Shown here: piece after piece, positions 46,115 through 57,854 of the stretch
Layout of the letters: every line of letters starts with the position of its first letter
Numbering within the stretch: the stretch's first letter is position 1
From: Boesenbergia rotunda
Taxonomy: Eukaryota; Streptophyta; Magnoliopsida; Zingiberales; Zingiberaceae
NCBI GenBank assembly: GCA_024364735.1
Contig: JAGFNQ010002305.1
Location: 85,364 to 149,363, forward strand
DNA: 64,000 bases
Reading direction: 5' to 3'
Program-made: the position numbers and the translations under genes
Notes under the pieces: generated by a model
Told to the model about the DNA's origin: nothing
Databases searched by the model: none
Seen by the model: the letters and a program-made list of their open reading frames with translations, nothing else

Positions 46115-47385
46115 TGTTGGTGCTGGAAGCACCAAAGTCAAACCTGTGTTTTGATAATGGCAAAGGGTTCAGAAGATAAGGTTTATTGTGACTAACAATG
46201 CTACTCGAGTGTGCAGGAAAAGTCCTAGGTACACTAGGCACGAAGTCCTGGTTCTAAGAATTGGGCACTAAGTCCTGACCGCGGGCTGGGTACCTAAGTT
46301 CTGACATAAGGTTGAGCAATAAGTCCTGGTCGTGGATTAGGCACCGAAGACCTGGTGAGTGAAGCTGAGCAATAAGTCCTGGTCGTGGACTGGGCACCGA
46401 AGACCTAGTGAGTGAAGCTGGGCAATAAGTCCTGGTCGCGAACTAGGCACCGAAGGCCTGATCCGGGGGATTGAGCAAAAGTCCAACCGGAGGAGCCGGT
46501 TGGCAAACAGGTAAACTCTCCTGAGAGGAGTAGGTGAGGACGCGTTCCCCGTAGGAGGGAACATTAGGCGTCGATTCGACCTAGGGTTCCATTTGGGAAG
46601 CCCAAAGTCAGAACAAAGACAGCTCAGGCTGTTAATCATGCTTAAATGATCTTATATTGTTTATTATTTGTGTTTTGGAACTAACCCTGGTTGCAGGAAC
46701 GAAGGGTGAAAGGTTTCTGCTCCCAGGCACCTCAATGGTGTGAGGCGCCTGTTTGACCAGGCTCCTGTGTTGAGACAGGCGCCCCAGACAAGGTTGATTC
46801 CAGGCACAATCGAAGAAAGCCTCCAAAACTGCATATGAGGCGCCTGTGTTCTTACAGGCGCCCCAGTCAGCTCAGGCGCCCATTTGAAGGGATAAGCGCT
46901 GGCCAAATCTGCGGATTGAGTTTCGCACAGAATGGGCCACGTGTCAGGCGCCCCCTTCAACACAGGTGCCCTAGCGACCACTATATAAAGAGGTTCACCC
47001 CCTTGGCTTCAAACACAACTTTCTTCTACGCATTTTTTCAAGTGCTCTGCTCCAAACGCTCCGTGCTCAAGACTCAAGCGCCAACGACGACCCGCGGCTC
47101 CGACATTCTAATCTTCCGGTCGTCGGTATAATTTTTTGTTAAGTGCTATATTTTTAATTCTATATTCGAACTTTAGATTGTATAATTTTACGCAATATAG
47201 AATTGCCCGTCGTAAATGGTCAAGGATCGTGGGCCTTGGAGTAGGAGCCGACTGTGACTCCGAACTAAGTAAAAACAAACGTGTTAGCGTTGTTTTGCTT
47301 TTCCACTGCGCAAACTACTCTATGTTTTTCCAAAAAATTGTTGATCGATATTCACCCCCCTCTATCGATTCAAACCTATCCCACA
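46115..47385 (+). mobile_element. Solo LTR related to the one at 35751-37105
   Basis: 1271 bp, starting TGTTGGTGCTGG and ending CCTATCCCACA, flanked by AAATC at 46110-46114 and 47386-47390. It shares with the 35751 LTR the GAACATTAGGCGTCG-TTCGACCTAGGG-TCCATTT block, GCGCC-rich motifs (46735-46975), the TATA box CTATATAAAG (46981-46990) and the U5-end motif ATTCACCCCCCTCT (47350-47363). The LTR copies are clearly diverged from each other. Confidence 0.9.
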
Positions 47386-47390
47386 AAATC

Positions 47391-48478
47391 GGGGTGTCAT
47401 CAATTGATGAAAATCAGAATTGATTTCAAAAACGAAATCTACGTTTTGCGTAGATGAATCTATATTATTAATTTTCTCAAAATTGATTACGGGTGAATAA
47501 AAAATTAATTGTTTGAAGTTAGGCCAAAAATAACATAGAAGGAAGTAGATGAGGAATAGTTTCACATCTGTAAATTTCAAGAGTATTTGCTTCCTTATAT
47601 GTGTTGATGTGTTAATGGAGTTAGCAAAAGAAAAACGCAGGTGTTCTTCTCTCACGGGCGAGCAGGTGCTCGCACTTGCGAGCCCGCCGCTAGCCATGTG
47701 CAATGAGCGCTTTGTTGGCGCACTTTGCACTTTGCACGCTCGCATTGTATCGAGGAGCATTGACGAGCTTAAATTTTTGCTCTAAGTGACGTGGCAGTAC
47801 CTACATGACACTCGAGTAAGCAGAGAAAGATGACTAGACTACTGACTAGGCGAACGAATAACAACCGTTGGATCAAAAAGGGGTGCTGGATCGCAAGTGA
47901 CGCGATCTGGAGCATCAGATCGAATCTGGCGGCTGAGATCAAAGGGGGATCTGAAGGGGTTACAACCAAAGGTAAATTCTAAACTAAAGGTCACATTTAC
48001 TCACCACCAGATAAATTCTAAACTAAAGGTCACATTTACTCACCAAAGGACCACATTTACTCACCAAAGGGTTACGACCCAGATAAATTCTAAACTAAAG
48101 GTCACATTTACTCACCAAAGGGTACCTCACCTCTTCTCATTGTATAAATAGAATTCTCTGGATGTTGGAAATTTTCATTTAATCATCGGAAAACAAGACT
48201 CAATCATATCTAGCATACATCTCATCTTCTTCATCCAGAGTCCAAAAAGCCTATGAGAAGGTTCGTTGGTCTCAAAATTTGAAGTGCTGCTATTTCGAGA
48301 CATCGTCGTTGTATCATGGGAAATGAATTGCTACTATTCATGAGCACCTATAGCGAATCAATATCGTTTTATGGAGATAGTGTCGAACACTAGCCTTGAC
48401 GATCTGATATCAGTTTGCATCTTCCCTGGCGGCAACGCAACCGACTCACAATCGTAAAATGATATTTTATAAACTAAT
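47391..48478 (+). mobile_element. Leader/5' LTR region of a Ty1-copia element
   Basis: Directly precedes a copia gag start. At 47965-48123 a unit of about 40 bp (AGATAAATTCTAAACTAAAG followed by GTCACATTTACTCACCAAAG) is repeated three times with partial units between. TATA box TGTATAAATAG lies at 48139-48149. The 5' limit of the LTR and its primer site were not located. Confidence 0.55.
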
Positions 48479-51135
48479 ATGACCTTGACCATTGATGTTC
48501 CGACTGCCGTTTCATACGGAGAGAAGCCGGAGAAGTTCAACGAAGTCGACTTCAAACGATGGCAGTGAATGATGTTGTTCTATCTGATAATACTAAACCC
48601 CGTACGATTTTTGTGTGAAGATCCACCTGCCACTACAAAAGGTGATTCCGACAGCAAGGCTGCATGCGATGTATGGTCGCAAAGAGATTTTTGTTGGGTT
48701 CTCCCGGTGACATAAACACAAAACGCAGCGGAAACAAGAACCCTTGAGCGATCCATGCGAAAGATAACTCGTACAATGTTCATCTATCTAATAGATCTAT
48801 CTAATGTGTATACCTTTGGAGCGTGCTCTTTGCTTATCCCGCTCGTCCAAGATGCGCCGGATCTCTTGCACGTTCAAACGTCTGTGCCTCTATTCGTATC
48901 CACACGGACACAATCTCTCAACTTCGGGAAGAACTACCTTAGTTGTGCTAGCAACTTGAGGTAGTTCACAAGACCACCAAGAACCCCAAAAGGGTTTCGG
49001 CCAAGAGGGAGAAGGGGAAGAAGAGAGGAAGGGAAGAAGGAAAATCACACTTACTTCATTCAAAATGACTAGACCCTTTTTTATATTCATCCCATGAATA
49101 TGAAGAGTCTTTTGTCTCTTTGACTTCCATTCATTAAAGCTAATAAAGAGCACATCTTTTCATGTGACTCTTCATCATCTCTTCATCCAATGAAGAGAGA
49201 CTTTTCTCTTTCCTTTATTAAACACTTTAATGAATTTCCCATGCAATTCCGACAGGGCCTCTCGGGCTTCCGACCAGGTTTCCCGACCAAGTCTCCCGAG
49301 CAAGTCCCCGAGCTCCCGACCAAGTCTGCCGAGCAAGTCACCGAGCTCCCGACCTAGTCTGCCGAGCGCCGAGCTCCCGACCTAGTCTGCCGAGCTCCTA
49401 GCCCAATCTGCCAAGTGCTGAGCTCCCGACCCAAGCTCCCGAGTTCCCAACTCGAGCTCCCAATCAGATCTCCCGAGTTCCCAACTCGGACTCAGATCTC
49501 CCGAGTTCCCAACTCGGGCTTCCGATCAGATCTCCCGAGTTCCCAACTCGGGCTCCCGAAGCATCATATCCTTAGTGTGTGACCCAATAGGTTCTCGTGA
49601 CGTTGGTAATGCACCTAAACACTTTAGGCACATAAGCAATGAGCAACATCTAGCAATGCATCATTGCTACCCAAGTAACAAGAAAAGTCAACATCCAACT
49701 AAACATCCATGACTAGGATAATGTATGACCTTGTCCTTCTATCCTTGACATCTAGATTGACCAATGAGGCATAGACCGTGTCATCCTCGATCAGTCTTTG
49801 TGTTTCTTGATCCCCGAGTAGATTCACTCAAACAAATGAGCTCAATATCTCATATTGACTCATTTGAGCATGATTATGCGTTTTAGTAGTCCTACTCGAT
49901 CAAGGGGCCCACAGATATCACTCCCGTCATATGGGAGGGATAGATCCCATCTACATCACTCACATGCCTCCGCATAATTCATTACATATCCAGTGATCGC
50001 CTTTATAGTCCACCCTGTTACGGGTGATGTTTGACGATACCAAAGTACATAACTCCTTATGTAGGAAACCGTAGTGACTTCAGGTCTAAGGACTACTCAC
50101 ACCAATAGTCACATGAGAAAGTTTATGACACTCATATGACTATCTATGAAACTTTCTCATGGCGGGTTAATTCAGTACACATTCTCTAATGTATTCCCAT
50201 GTGTCAACTTGATATCATATATCCATGACTTGTGAGCTCAAGTCATCAATTGACCTACATGCTAGTCTCCATGCATTAATATCGTCCTTGAATATTAATG
50301 CTTGACTAGGAATAGTTTAGTGTAGTGTTCTCTACATAATCTCACTATCGATTCAACCAATCGATATAATGTAGATAAGAACCTACTACCCAAGGACATT
50401 ATTATACTTAGTTATTTGGCACAAATACAAAGTAAGTATAATAACCAAACATGCCTTTATTAAGATAGAATATGATACAAAATGTCCCTAGTCAATCATC
50501 ACATAATTGGCTCTAGGGCTTCTACTAACAATTTTCTGTGCCGTAACTATGTTCTCAACGCATTGGACAACACGTTGTATAACGTGTATAGTCCGATGGA
50601 GACGGTAAAATCTTTGTGGAAATCACTAGAAAAGAAATACAAAACTGAAAGCGTCGGATTGAAGACATTCATCGTCAGTCGGTTTCTGGATTTCAAGATG
50701 GTGGATTCCAAGAGCGTGACGTCTCAAGTCCAAGACATGCAACCGATACTGCAAGATTTGGATGCCGAAGGCATGAAACTAAATGAGTCATTCAAAGTAG
50801 CCGTAGTAATTGAGAAACTCCCTACATTGTGGAATGATTTCAAAAATTACCTCAAGCACAAGCAAAAGGAGATAGGACTTGAAGACCTGATCCTGAGGTT
50901 ACAAATAGAGGAGGATAATCGAATGTTATTTGACTCTAGAGGAACGAAGCGGGTTGTCGACGAGATGTCCAACCTGGTTGAGCCGAACGCCAAGAAGCCG
51001 AAGCAATCTAAAAAGAAGGCTCAAGGCAAGAAATTTAAGGGCGTGTGCTATAACTGCGGAAAGCTAGGACACATGTCCAAGGATTGTAGACGTCCGAAGA
51101 AATCAACCAAGAGTCAGAAGGATGCTGCGAACTAG
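48479..51135 (+). pseudogene. Ty1-copia gag, interrupted by a solo LTR
   Basis: The frame starts MTLTIDVPTAVSYGEKPEKF at 48479, has a nonsense codon after RWQ (about 48568), and reads to SQRDF at 48691. It resumes after the insertion as FLCRNYVLNALDNTLY at 50536. The downstream part keeps the gag body and a CCHC zinc knuckle, CYNCGKLGHMSKDC. It ends at TAG 51133-51135, where protease would continue. The protein would package element RNA in virus-like particles. Confidence 0.88.
48692..50530 (-). mobile_element. Solo LTR inserted in the copia gag
   Basis: 1839 bp, TGTTGGGTTCTC…CTTCTACTAACA, with perfect 5-bp ATTTT flanks (48687-48691 and 50531-50535). Removing it restores the gag frame RDF-LCRN. 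Read on the minus strand it opens TGTTAGTAGAAGCCCTAGAG, typical of a copia U3 start, so the minus orientation is likely. An array of CCGAGCTCCCGAC-type units occupies 49255-49560. Confidence 0.92.
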
Positions 51136-53748
51136 GTTGTAACTTCTGATGATATGGAATTGGATCTCACTGTGATAGTGTTTGAAGCCAATACGGTGGT
51201 GGATAACCTGAAGTAGTGGTGGATCGATACTAGAACAACACGTCACATCTGTTCTGATAAGACGATATTCTTCAAAGTATACTCTGATAAGTGGAAGAAA
51301 GTTCTATATGGGCAATTTCACTACATCGCCGATTGTCAGACTCGGGGAAGTTGTTATAAAGATGACGTCTGGGAAGAAGTTGACACTCATTGATGTGTTC
51401 TACATTCCTGACATTAGGAAGAACCTAGTTTCTGGATCACCACTCGTCAAGGTTGACTTTAGACTAGTGTTACAGTCAAACAACTTTGTACTTACGAAGA
51501 ATGGTGTCTTCGTAGGTAAGGGGTACTTAGAGCAGAGTCTATTCAAAATAGTTGTAATGACTGCATACCGTGAATTTGATGGTAATAAAATAAAAGCTTC
51601 CAGCTACGTTGCTGAGTATTTTAATTTATGGCATGATCGACTTGGACATGTCAATAATAATACTCTGAAATATTTCATCAAATTAAATTTATTATCAAAC
51701 GTCAATGTTGACGAAACGCACAAATATGAAGTGTGTGTGGAAGCAAAGGTGACGAGACTACCCTTTCATTCAGTCGAAAGGTCAATGACTCCTCTAGAAT
51801 TGATATATAGTGATCTATGTGACTTAAAATTCGTACAAACTAGAGGAGGTAAAAAATATTTTATTACTTTTATCTATGACTGCACGAGATACTGTTATGT
51901 CTTTCTTTAAGAAGTAAAGATGAAGCCTTAGAGGCTTTCAGATCCTATAAAATAGAAGTTGAGAATCAACTTGATAAATGAATTAAAATAATTCGTAGCG
52001 ATAGAGGTGGAGAATATGGTGCATCGTTTGATGTGTTTTGTTCAGAATATGACATTATTCATCAGATAATGACGCCATACTCACCTCAATCAAATGGTGT
52101 TTCGAACGTAAAAACGGACACTATCAAATGGTGTTTCGAACGTAAAAATCAGGCACTAAAGGAAATGATAAATGCTTTGTTGATAAATTCAGGCTTATTC
52201 CAGAACTTGTGGAGGGGGGGAAGCTATATTATTGGCAAATCACATTCTTAATAAAATCCTTCACAAGAAACACGATAAAATGTCATACGAAGTATGGAAA
52301 GGCTGAGAGCTATCATACAAATACTTGAAAGTGTGGGGCTGCTTGGCAAAGGTCGAAGTACCTAAGCTAAATCATGTAAAGATCGGACCTAAAACGTTCG
52401 ATGCGATATTTGTCGGATATACCCATAACAGTAGTGCATATTGTTTCATAGTTCACAAGTCAGACATTCCTAATATTCATATGAGAACAACCATAGAATC
52501 TCGAAATACAATATTCTTTGAAAATGTATTCCCAAATAAGAAGAGAAATGTTCAAAGTGATTGCAACGGATATTCTAACGAAAAAGACGTTTCCGAACTT
52601 AGTTGTCGTAAAAGAACTATTGACGATAAAAGCGCAGAGCCACGTCAGAGCAAACAGGCTAGAATTGAGAAATTGTTCGGGTCGGACTTCATGACTTTTA
52701 TGTCAGAAATGAACCCAAGAATATTAAGCGAAGCTTTCTCTAGTCCCGACGTCCCATTGTGGAAAGAAACTGTCAATAATAAAATCGAGTTCATCATGAA
52801 TAATCATACTTGGGAATTAGTGGACCTTCCTTCTGGTACTAAACCATTAGGTTGTAAGTGGATATTAAAACACAAGTATAAAGCTGATGGATCGATTGAC
52901 AAGTATAAGGCTAGACTTGCAGCCAAAGGATTCAAGCAAAAGAAAGACCTTGACTACTTCGATACCTACCTACCTGTGACAAGGATTACGTCCATACGAG
53001 TGTTGATAGCCATCGCAGCAGTGTATAACCTTAAAATACATCAAATGGATGTTAAGATTGCATTCTTAAATGGTGAGTTGGAAGAAAAAAATCTATATAA
53101 AACAACTCGAGGGGTTCGTAGCTCCAAGAAAAAAGGAAAAGGTGTGTCGACTTGTTAAGTCGTTATACGGACTTAAACAAGCGCCTAAACAATGACACGA
53201 AAAATTTGACAAAATAATGCTGTCAAACGAATTCAAAATAAATGAATGTGACAAATGCATTTATGTCAAAACCACACCTGAAGGTCATGTAATCGTTTGT
53301 CTATACATAGACGACATGCTTATAATGGGCAGTAATCATGAGATAATCATGAGCACAAAGAGAATGTTGACCAAAAATTTCGATATGAAAGATATGGGTC
53401 GAGCAGATATTACTTGGGAATTAAAATTCTTAGGACATCTGATGGGATAGTTTTGACACAATCCCACTATGTAGAGTCGGTATTAAACAAGTTTAATGCG
53501 TACGATCTCTCTACAGTGAAAAATACCTATGGATCTAAGTCAACACTTAGCGAAAAATCATGATGAGCCCATATCACAATTGGAATATTCTCGGATAATA
53601 GGTAGCTTGATGTATCTCACAAACTGCACACATCCGGATATTATCTGTACGGTCAATAAGATGAGTCATTTTATGAGTAAACCAAATGATACCCATTGGA
53701 AAGCACTAATGCGAGTTCTTAGATATTTGAAATATACTATGAACTACG
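51136..53748 (+). pseudogene. Ty1-copia pol: protease, integrase, reverse transcriptase (decayed)
   Basis: In order: a protease remnant WWIDTRTTRHIC (about 51216) where the family has a D-S/T-G-A active site; GAG-pre-integrase FNLWHDRLGHVNNNTLKYF; integrase core with SDLCDL, then IRSDRGGEYG and YSPQSNG; reverse transcriptase with WKETVNNKIEFIMNNHTWEL, KARLAAKGF, HQMDVKIAFLNGELEE, SLYGLKQAPKQ and the YIDD box (CLYIDDMLIMGSN); and the RNase H approach ISQLEYSRIIGSLMYLTNC to RYLKYTMNY, where it is cut by the gag-only element. Several stops and frameshifts (51213, 51908, after 53156, 53448) make it non-coding. A 34-bp-period duplication of ATCAAATGGTGTTTCGAACG occurs at about 52089-52145. Confidence 0.9.
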
Positions 53749-54594
53749 TGTTGGAACTTGGATGGTTATAGAGGGGGGGTGAATATAGCCAGACACTCAA
53801 ATCACTCCCTCTTCTTTGAACTTTCTTTCTGTGATCAGATTAGTAGCAGCAGAAATAAAATGCAACAGAAAGAATAAAACAAAGCAAGGAATCAAACCAA
53901 CGCGAACACAGCGATATACAAGGTTCGGGGATAACTTGCCCATACTCCTTGGCGTGCCCGTAAGGTGGGCGATCCCTTGATCGTCGGCAGATCAAGCCCC
54001 AGTGAACCCGGATATGATAGAGCCTCCTTCTCGGTGGAGAAACCTCTCCACAGATCTCACGGATGATGGAACTTGAGTACAAAAGATCACACAAGAAGGA
54101 ATGCTCACTCAGATCTCACAAGGATGTAGTAGAACGCTTAAGCACAAAGCAACAGAGAGCTCGAACACAGCCCAACCAAACTTCCCAAGTTTCTGTCTTG
54201 TTCTTCTCTGCTCCTCTGCTTCCAGCTTCTTCTCTTAAGCTCCTGCTCAACGTCGCTAGCTCCATCAACACCACTGACTCACACCCTGACTCACTGACCT
54301 CTCTGAGTACTCAGTCCACTGGACACTCCTCCAGATGAGCCTCCGTCAGTTGCCAGCTGCGCCTTCGTTAGTTGCCAGTTGCGCCAGACGCCGTTGAGAC
54401 CTGAAAACACAATAGATCCAAACCTGCTCCATGGAAAGTCCTCCATTGACCCTCCTTGAGTATTTGAATCACCTGCACACTCCAAAAGAGGCTTAGCAAT
54501 GCATATCAAATGAAATCAGCAATGTATCAGAGAATCGACAGAGAAAACAGACGCGATCAGACACTTCTGACAGCGTATTTGAATTAAAGTTCTG

Positions 54595-55075
54595 CTCCTG
54601 ATCGGTCACCGGACCGATCAGGACTATCCCAGACCGATCAGGCTCCAACCTGATCAGTCCCCTGTGAGAAACTTGGGATCGCAAGCTCGTATGATCGGTC
54701 ACCTTGACCGATCACCTGATCGGTCACCAAACCGATCCGGAAATCAGCTTGCCACAATCCCGCCAGGAATTCACTGGCTGATCGATCACCAGACCGATCA
54801 GGCTGATCCCAGACCAATCAGGCTTCAGCCTGATCGGTCAGGGTGAGAAACCTCATGATAGTTGATCGTTCAGTTTGATCGGTCACGGTTTCTCCCTGAT
54901 CGGTCACCAGACCGATCAGGAGCCGATCAGTAGGTTTGCCAAAGTTACTGGAAGCTCCCTGATCGGTCACCAGACCGATCAGACATTGCTGGATCGGTCA
55001 CCAGACCGATCCAAGAGGGAACTTCGTGCCAACTTCCTTGATCAGTCACCAGACCGATCCGGGCAAGACCAAACC
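54595..55075. repeat. Array of GATCGGTC palindromes in the left LTR
   Basis: Many copies of GATCGGTCACCAGACCGATC, an 8-bp perfect inverted repeat with a 4-nt loop, plus half-sites and variants such as CACCGGACCGATCAGG. The same array is in the right LTR at 60055-60535, in the relic at 14800-15240, and in a short cluster at 56980-57070 within the interior. Confidence 0.9.
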
Positions 55076-55194
55076 CACTCTTAGTCGAGAGAACCAGCCT
55101 CCGGCCCATCTCCGACTTGTGCTTGATCCCTCGGACCAAGACTCCATGCCTAGTCTCACTCACCGGGACTTCAACCTAGCCCTCCAAGCTAGGA

Positions 55195-55700
55195 CATGGC
55201 TTCACTCAGCAGGGTTTCGGTCACTCGGCTTCACTCACCGGGACCCGGCTTCACTCATCGGGATTTCAACCTAGCTTCACTCACTAGGATTTCCATCACC
55301 TGGCTTCACTCACCAGGACCCGGCTTTACTCACCAAGATTTCCATCACCTGGCTTCACTCACCAGGACCCGGCTTCACTCACCAGGATTTCCATCACCTG
55401 GCTTCACTCACCAGGACCCGGCTTCACTCACCGGGATTTCCATCACCTGGCTTCACTCACCAGGACCCGGCTTCACTCACCGGGATTTCAACCTAGCTTC
55501 ACTCACTAGGATTTCCATCACCTGACTTCACTCACCAGGACCTGGCTTCACTCACCGGGATTTCAATCACCTGGCTTCACTCACCAGGACCCGGCTTCAC
55601 TCACCGGGATTTTAACCAACCTAGCTTCCCAAGCTAGGACCTGGCTTCACTCACCAGGCTTTCAACCAACCTAGCTTCCCAAGCTAGGACCTGGCTTCAC
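55195..55700. repeat. Minisatellite of GGCTTCACTCACC units in the left LTR
   Basis: Repeats of roughly 18-45 bp built from GGCTTCACTCACCAGGACC, CGGCTTCACTCACCGGGA and TTTCCATCACCT / TTTCAACCTAG. The corresponding array of the right LTR is at 60655-61115, with different unit numbers, showing slippage or gene conversion since insertion. Confidence 0.9.
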
Positions 55701-55824
55701 TCACCAGGGTTTCATGCCCAGTCCCCGACCATGACTTAATCCAAATTCGCTCAACTAAACTTAAATCGTTGTCAACACCAAAACAACAATCGGGCCAGAC
55801 TGCATCAATAATCTCCCCCTTTTT

Positions 55825-57854
55825 GTTGTTTGACAATCCCGATTTAAGTTTAGGTATTAGATCAATTGAAGTCCATTCAATTTTCATAAGGGAATCAAGA
55901 TCCTCCCCCTATAATAACCTCAAACTTAATCAACCATTCTCTCCCCCTTTGTCAAACATCGAAAAGGGTATGGTTATTAAGTTTAAACATACCTCCCCCT
56001 CAAATACGGGTCTCTCCCCAAACCCAAAATAATCAAAGATAATTATGAATTACACATGAAAATATATACAGAATAATATCATGGTCAAACATGTATATGT
56101 TTCATATGACAAGTAAGTCAAAGGATGATTTTGGAATTGCATATGAGAGGCATATACCATAAATGTATCATGACAACAATGTATATGCATCATACGACAA
56201 TAAGTGTGAATTTCACATGAAAACATATACAGAAGTATATCATGGTCAAACATGTATATATTTCATATGACAAGTAAGTCAAAGGATGATTTTGGAATTG
56301 CATATGAGAGACATATACCATAAATGTATCATAGCAACAATGTATATGCATCATATGACAATAAGTGTGAATTTCACATGAAAACATATACAGAAGTATA
56401 TCATGGTCAAATATGTATATGTTTCATATGACAAGTAAGGAATGCATCTGTATCCGACACATAATCCTGAGTGGTCTCCGTGACCAATCAGGTTCATTGA
56501 TTACTTGATACAGAAACATTTCTTATTAGTCTGGGGAGCAATCAAATTTCAGAAAAAATCCTGAAACTCTGATACATTCCTAATCAGACTGCATTAACAA
56601 TTTGCATTCCACAATAAGGGTGTAGACTCTATTAATATTCGACATTCCAGAAACATTTCTGAAACACGACATTAAGAACAAGAGTCATGGCTCAACAAAC
56701 CCTTTCTTATGAATTTGAACATTCCAACATAGGTTTGTATCAAATCACTATTAAGTACCAGGTTTGTACCACTTGAACAAATTTATGCTCCCTTAGTACC
56801 AGGTTTGTACCAATGGGTGATCAAGTATGTTTCAATGTTCTTGGAATAATCAGGTGTGTATCAGATTTGTTTGTATCAAAATGATCAGGTAATCTGATAT
56901 AACTTGATGAAATGAGATCGGGCTGAGAAATTTTTGGATCATTTTGGAATGATCTGGGGGTTCCTTGATCAGAGTTGATCTGATCGGTCACCGGACCGAT
57001 CAGAGTGATCCCTGATCGGTCTCCAGACCGATCAGGGTGAGTCCTGATCGGTCGGTGGATCGATCAGGTCTGATACAGACAACAGTTCAGAAACTCTGAA
57101 AGTTCAGAAACTCTGAAACACTTCTAAACCCTAATCCAATCAGATTTAATCCATTTGTTCCTAGAAAGGGTTTCCCTTACCCAAAATATATTTCTCTACA
57201 AAGAAAAACATTAAAGGGAATGTTCAATTTTGTTCAAACATTTATCAATTCCATAATCCCTAACTTTGTCCAGCAAGTTTGTATCAGAATAGTACAAGTT
57301 TGTATCAAGGCATGATCAGATTACATGATACACAAGATATGATCAAATTTTCAAAACACACTTGTATGTTTGATGAATGTTTATAACATGTTTCCAAATT
57401 TTGATCATTTTTTCCTTTTTTATAATTCATGGATTGGATTGGAAAATTCATAGTTCTATGTGTGTATCAAGTTCATAGTTCCAATCAAGTTGTACCAAAA
57501 TGAAGCATAGTATAATGTCAACAAGAAACTATTCATGCTCCTTTTCAAAACTAGTTGGTTTATTTTGAAGCATGAATATACTATCATTCATTGTATGAAA
57601 ATTTCCTTACTGCTCAAGTGAAATTTCATAAAACACAAATTGCAGTAAAACATAAATTGCTACAAGAAAACCAATTAATCTAAGCAATTCATGACAAGAG
57701 TAAATTATGTATGAATCTAAACCCTTCATGCAATGTATAAAAATAATTTCCAAGGCTTGTTGACTCATTTTGAAACTAGTGTAACCTTAGCCTTGGGTTT
57801 GGAGCATCACTTAACAACAACCTATGTTGATAGATGCTCCCCCTCAACTTATGC
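55825..57854 (-). other. Non-coding interior of the gag-only element
   Basis: This 2-kb segment lies where pol would normally be. It includes two tandem units of about 165 bp at about 56050-56435, which share TATCATGGTCAAACATGTATA, CATATGACAAGTAAGTCAAA and GAATTTCACATGAAAACATA. No reverse transcriptase, integrase or RNase H motif can be read in any frame. Confidence 0.65.

Noticed and set aside
54595..55075. Regularly repeated near-palindromic units resembling a CRISPR array
   Set aside because: The genome is a plant, units are unevenly spaced, spacers are themselves repeat fragments, and the arrays lie inside retrotransposon LTRs.
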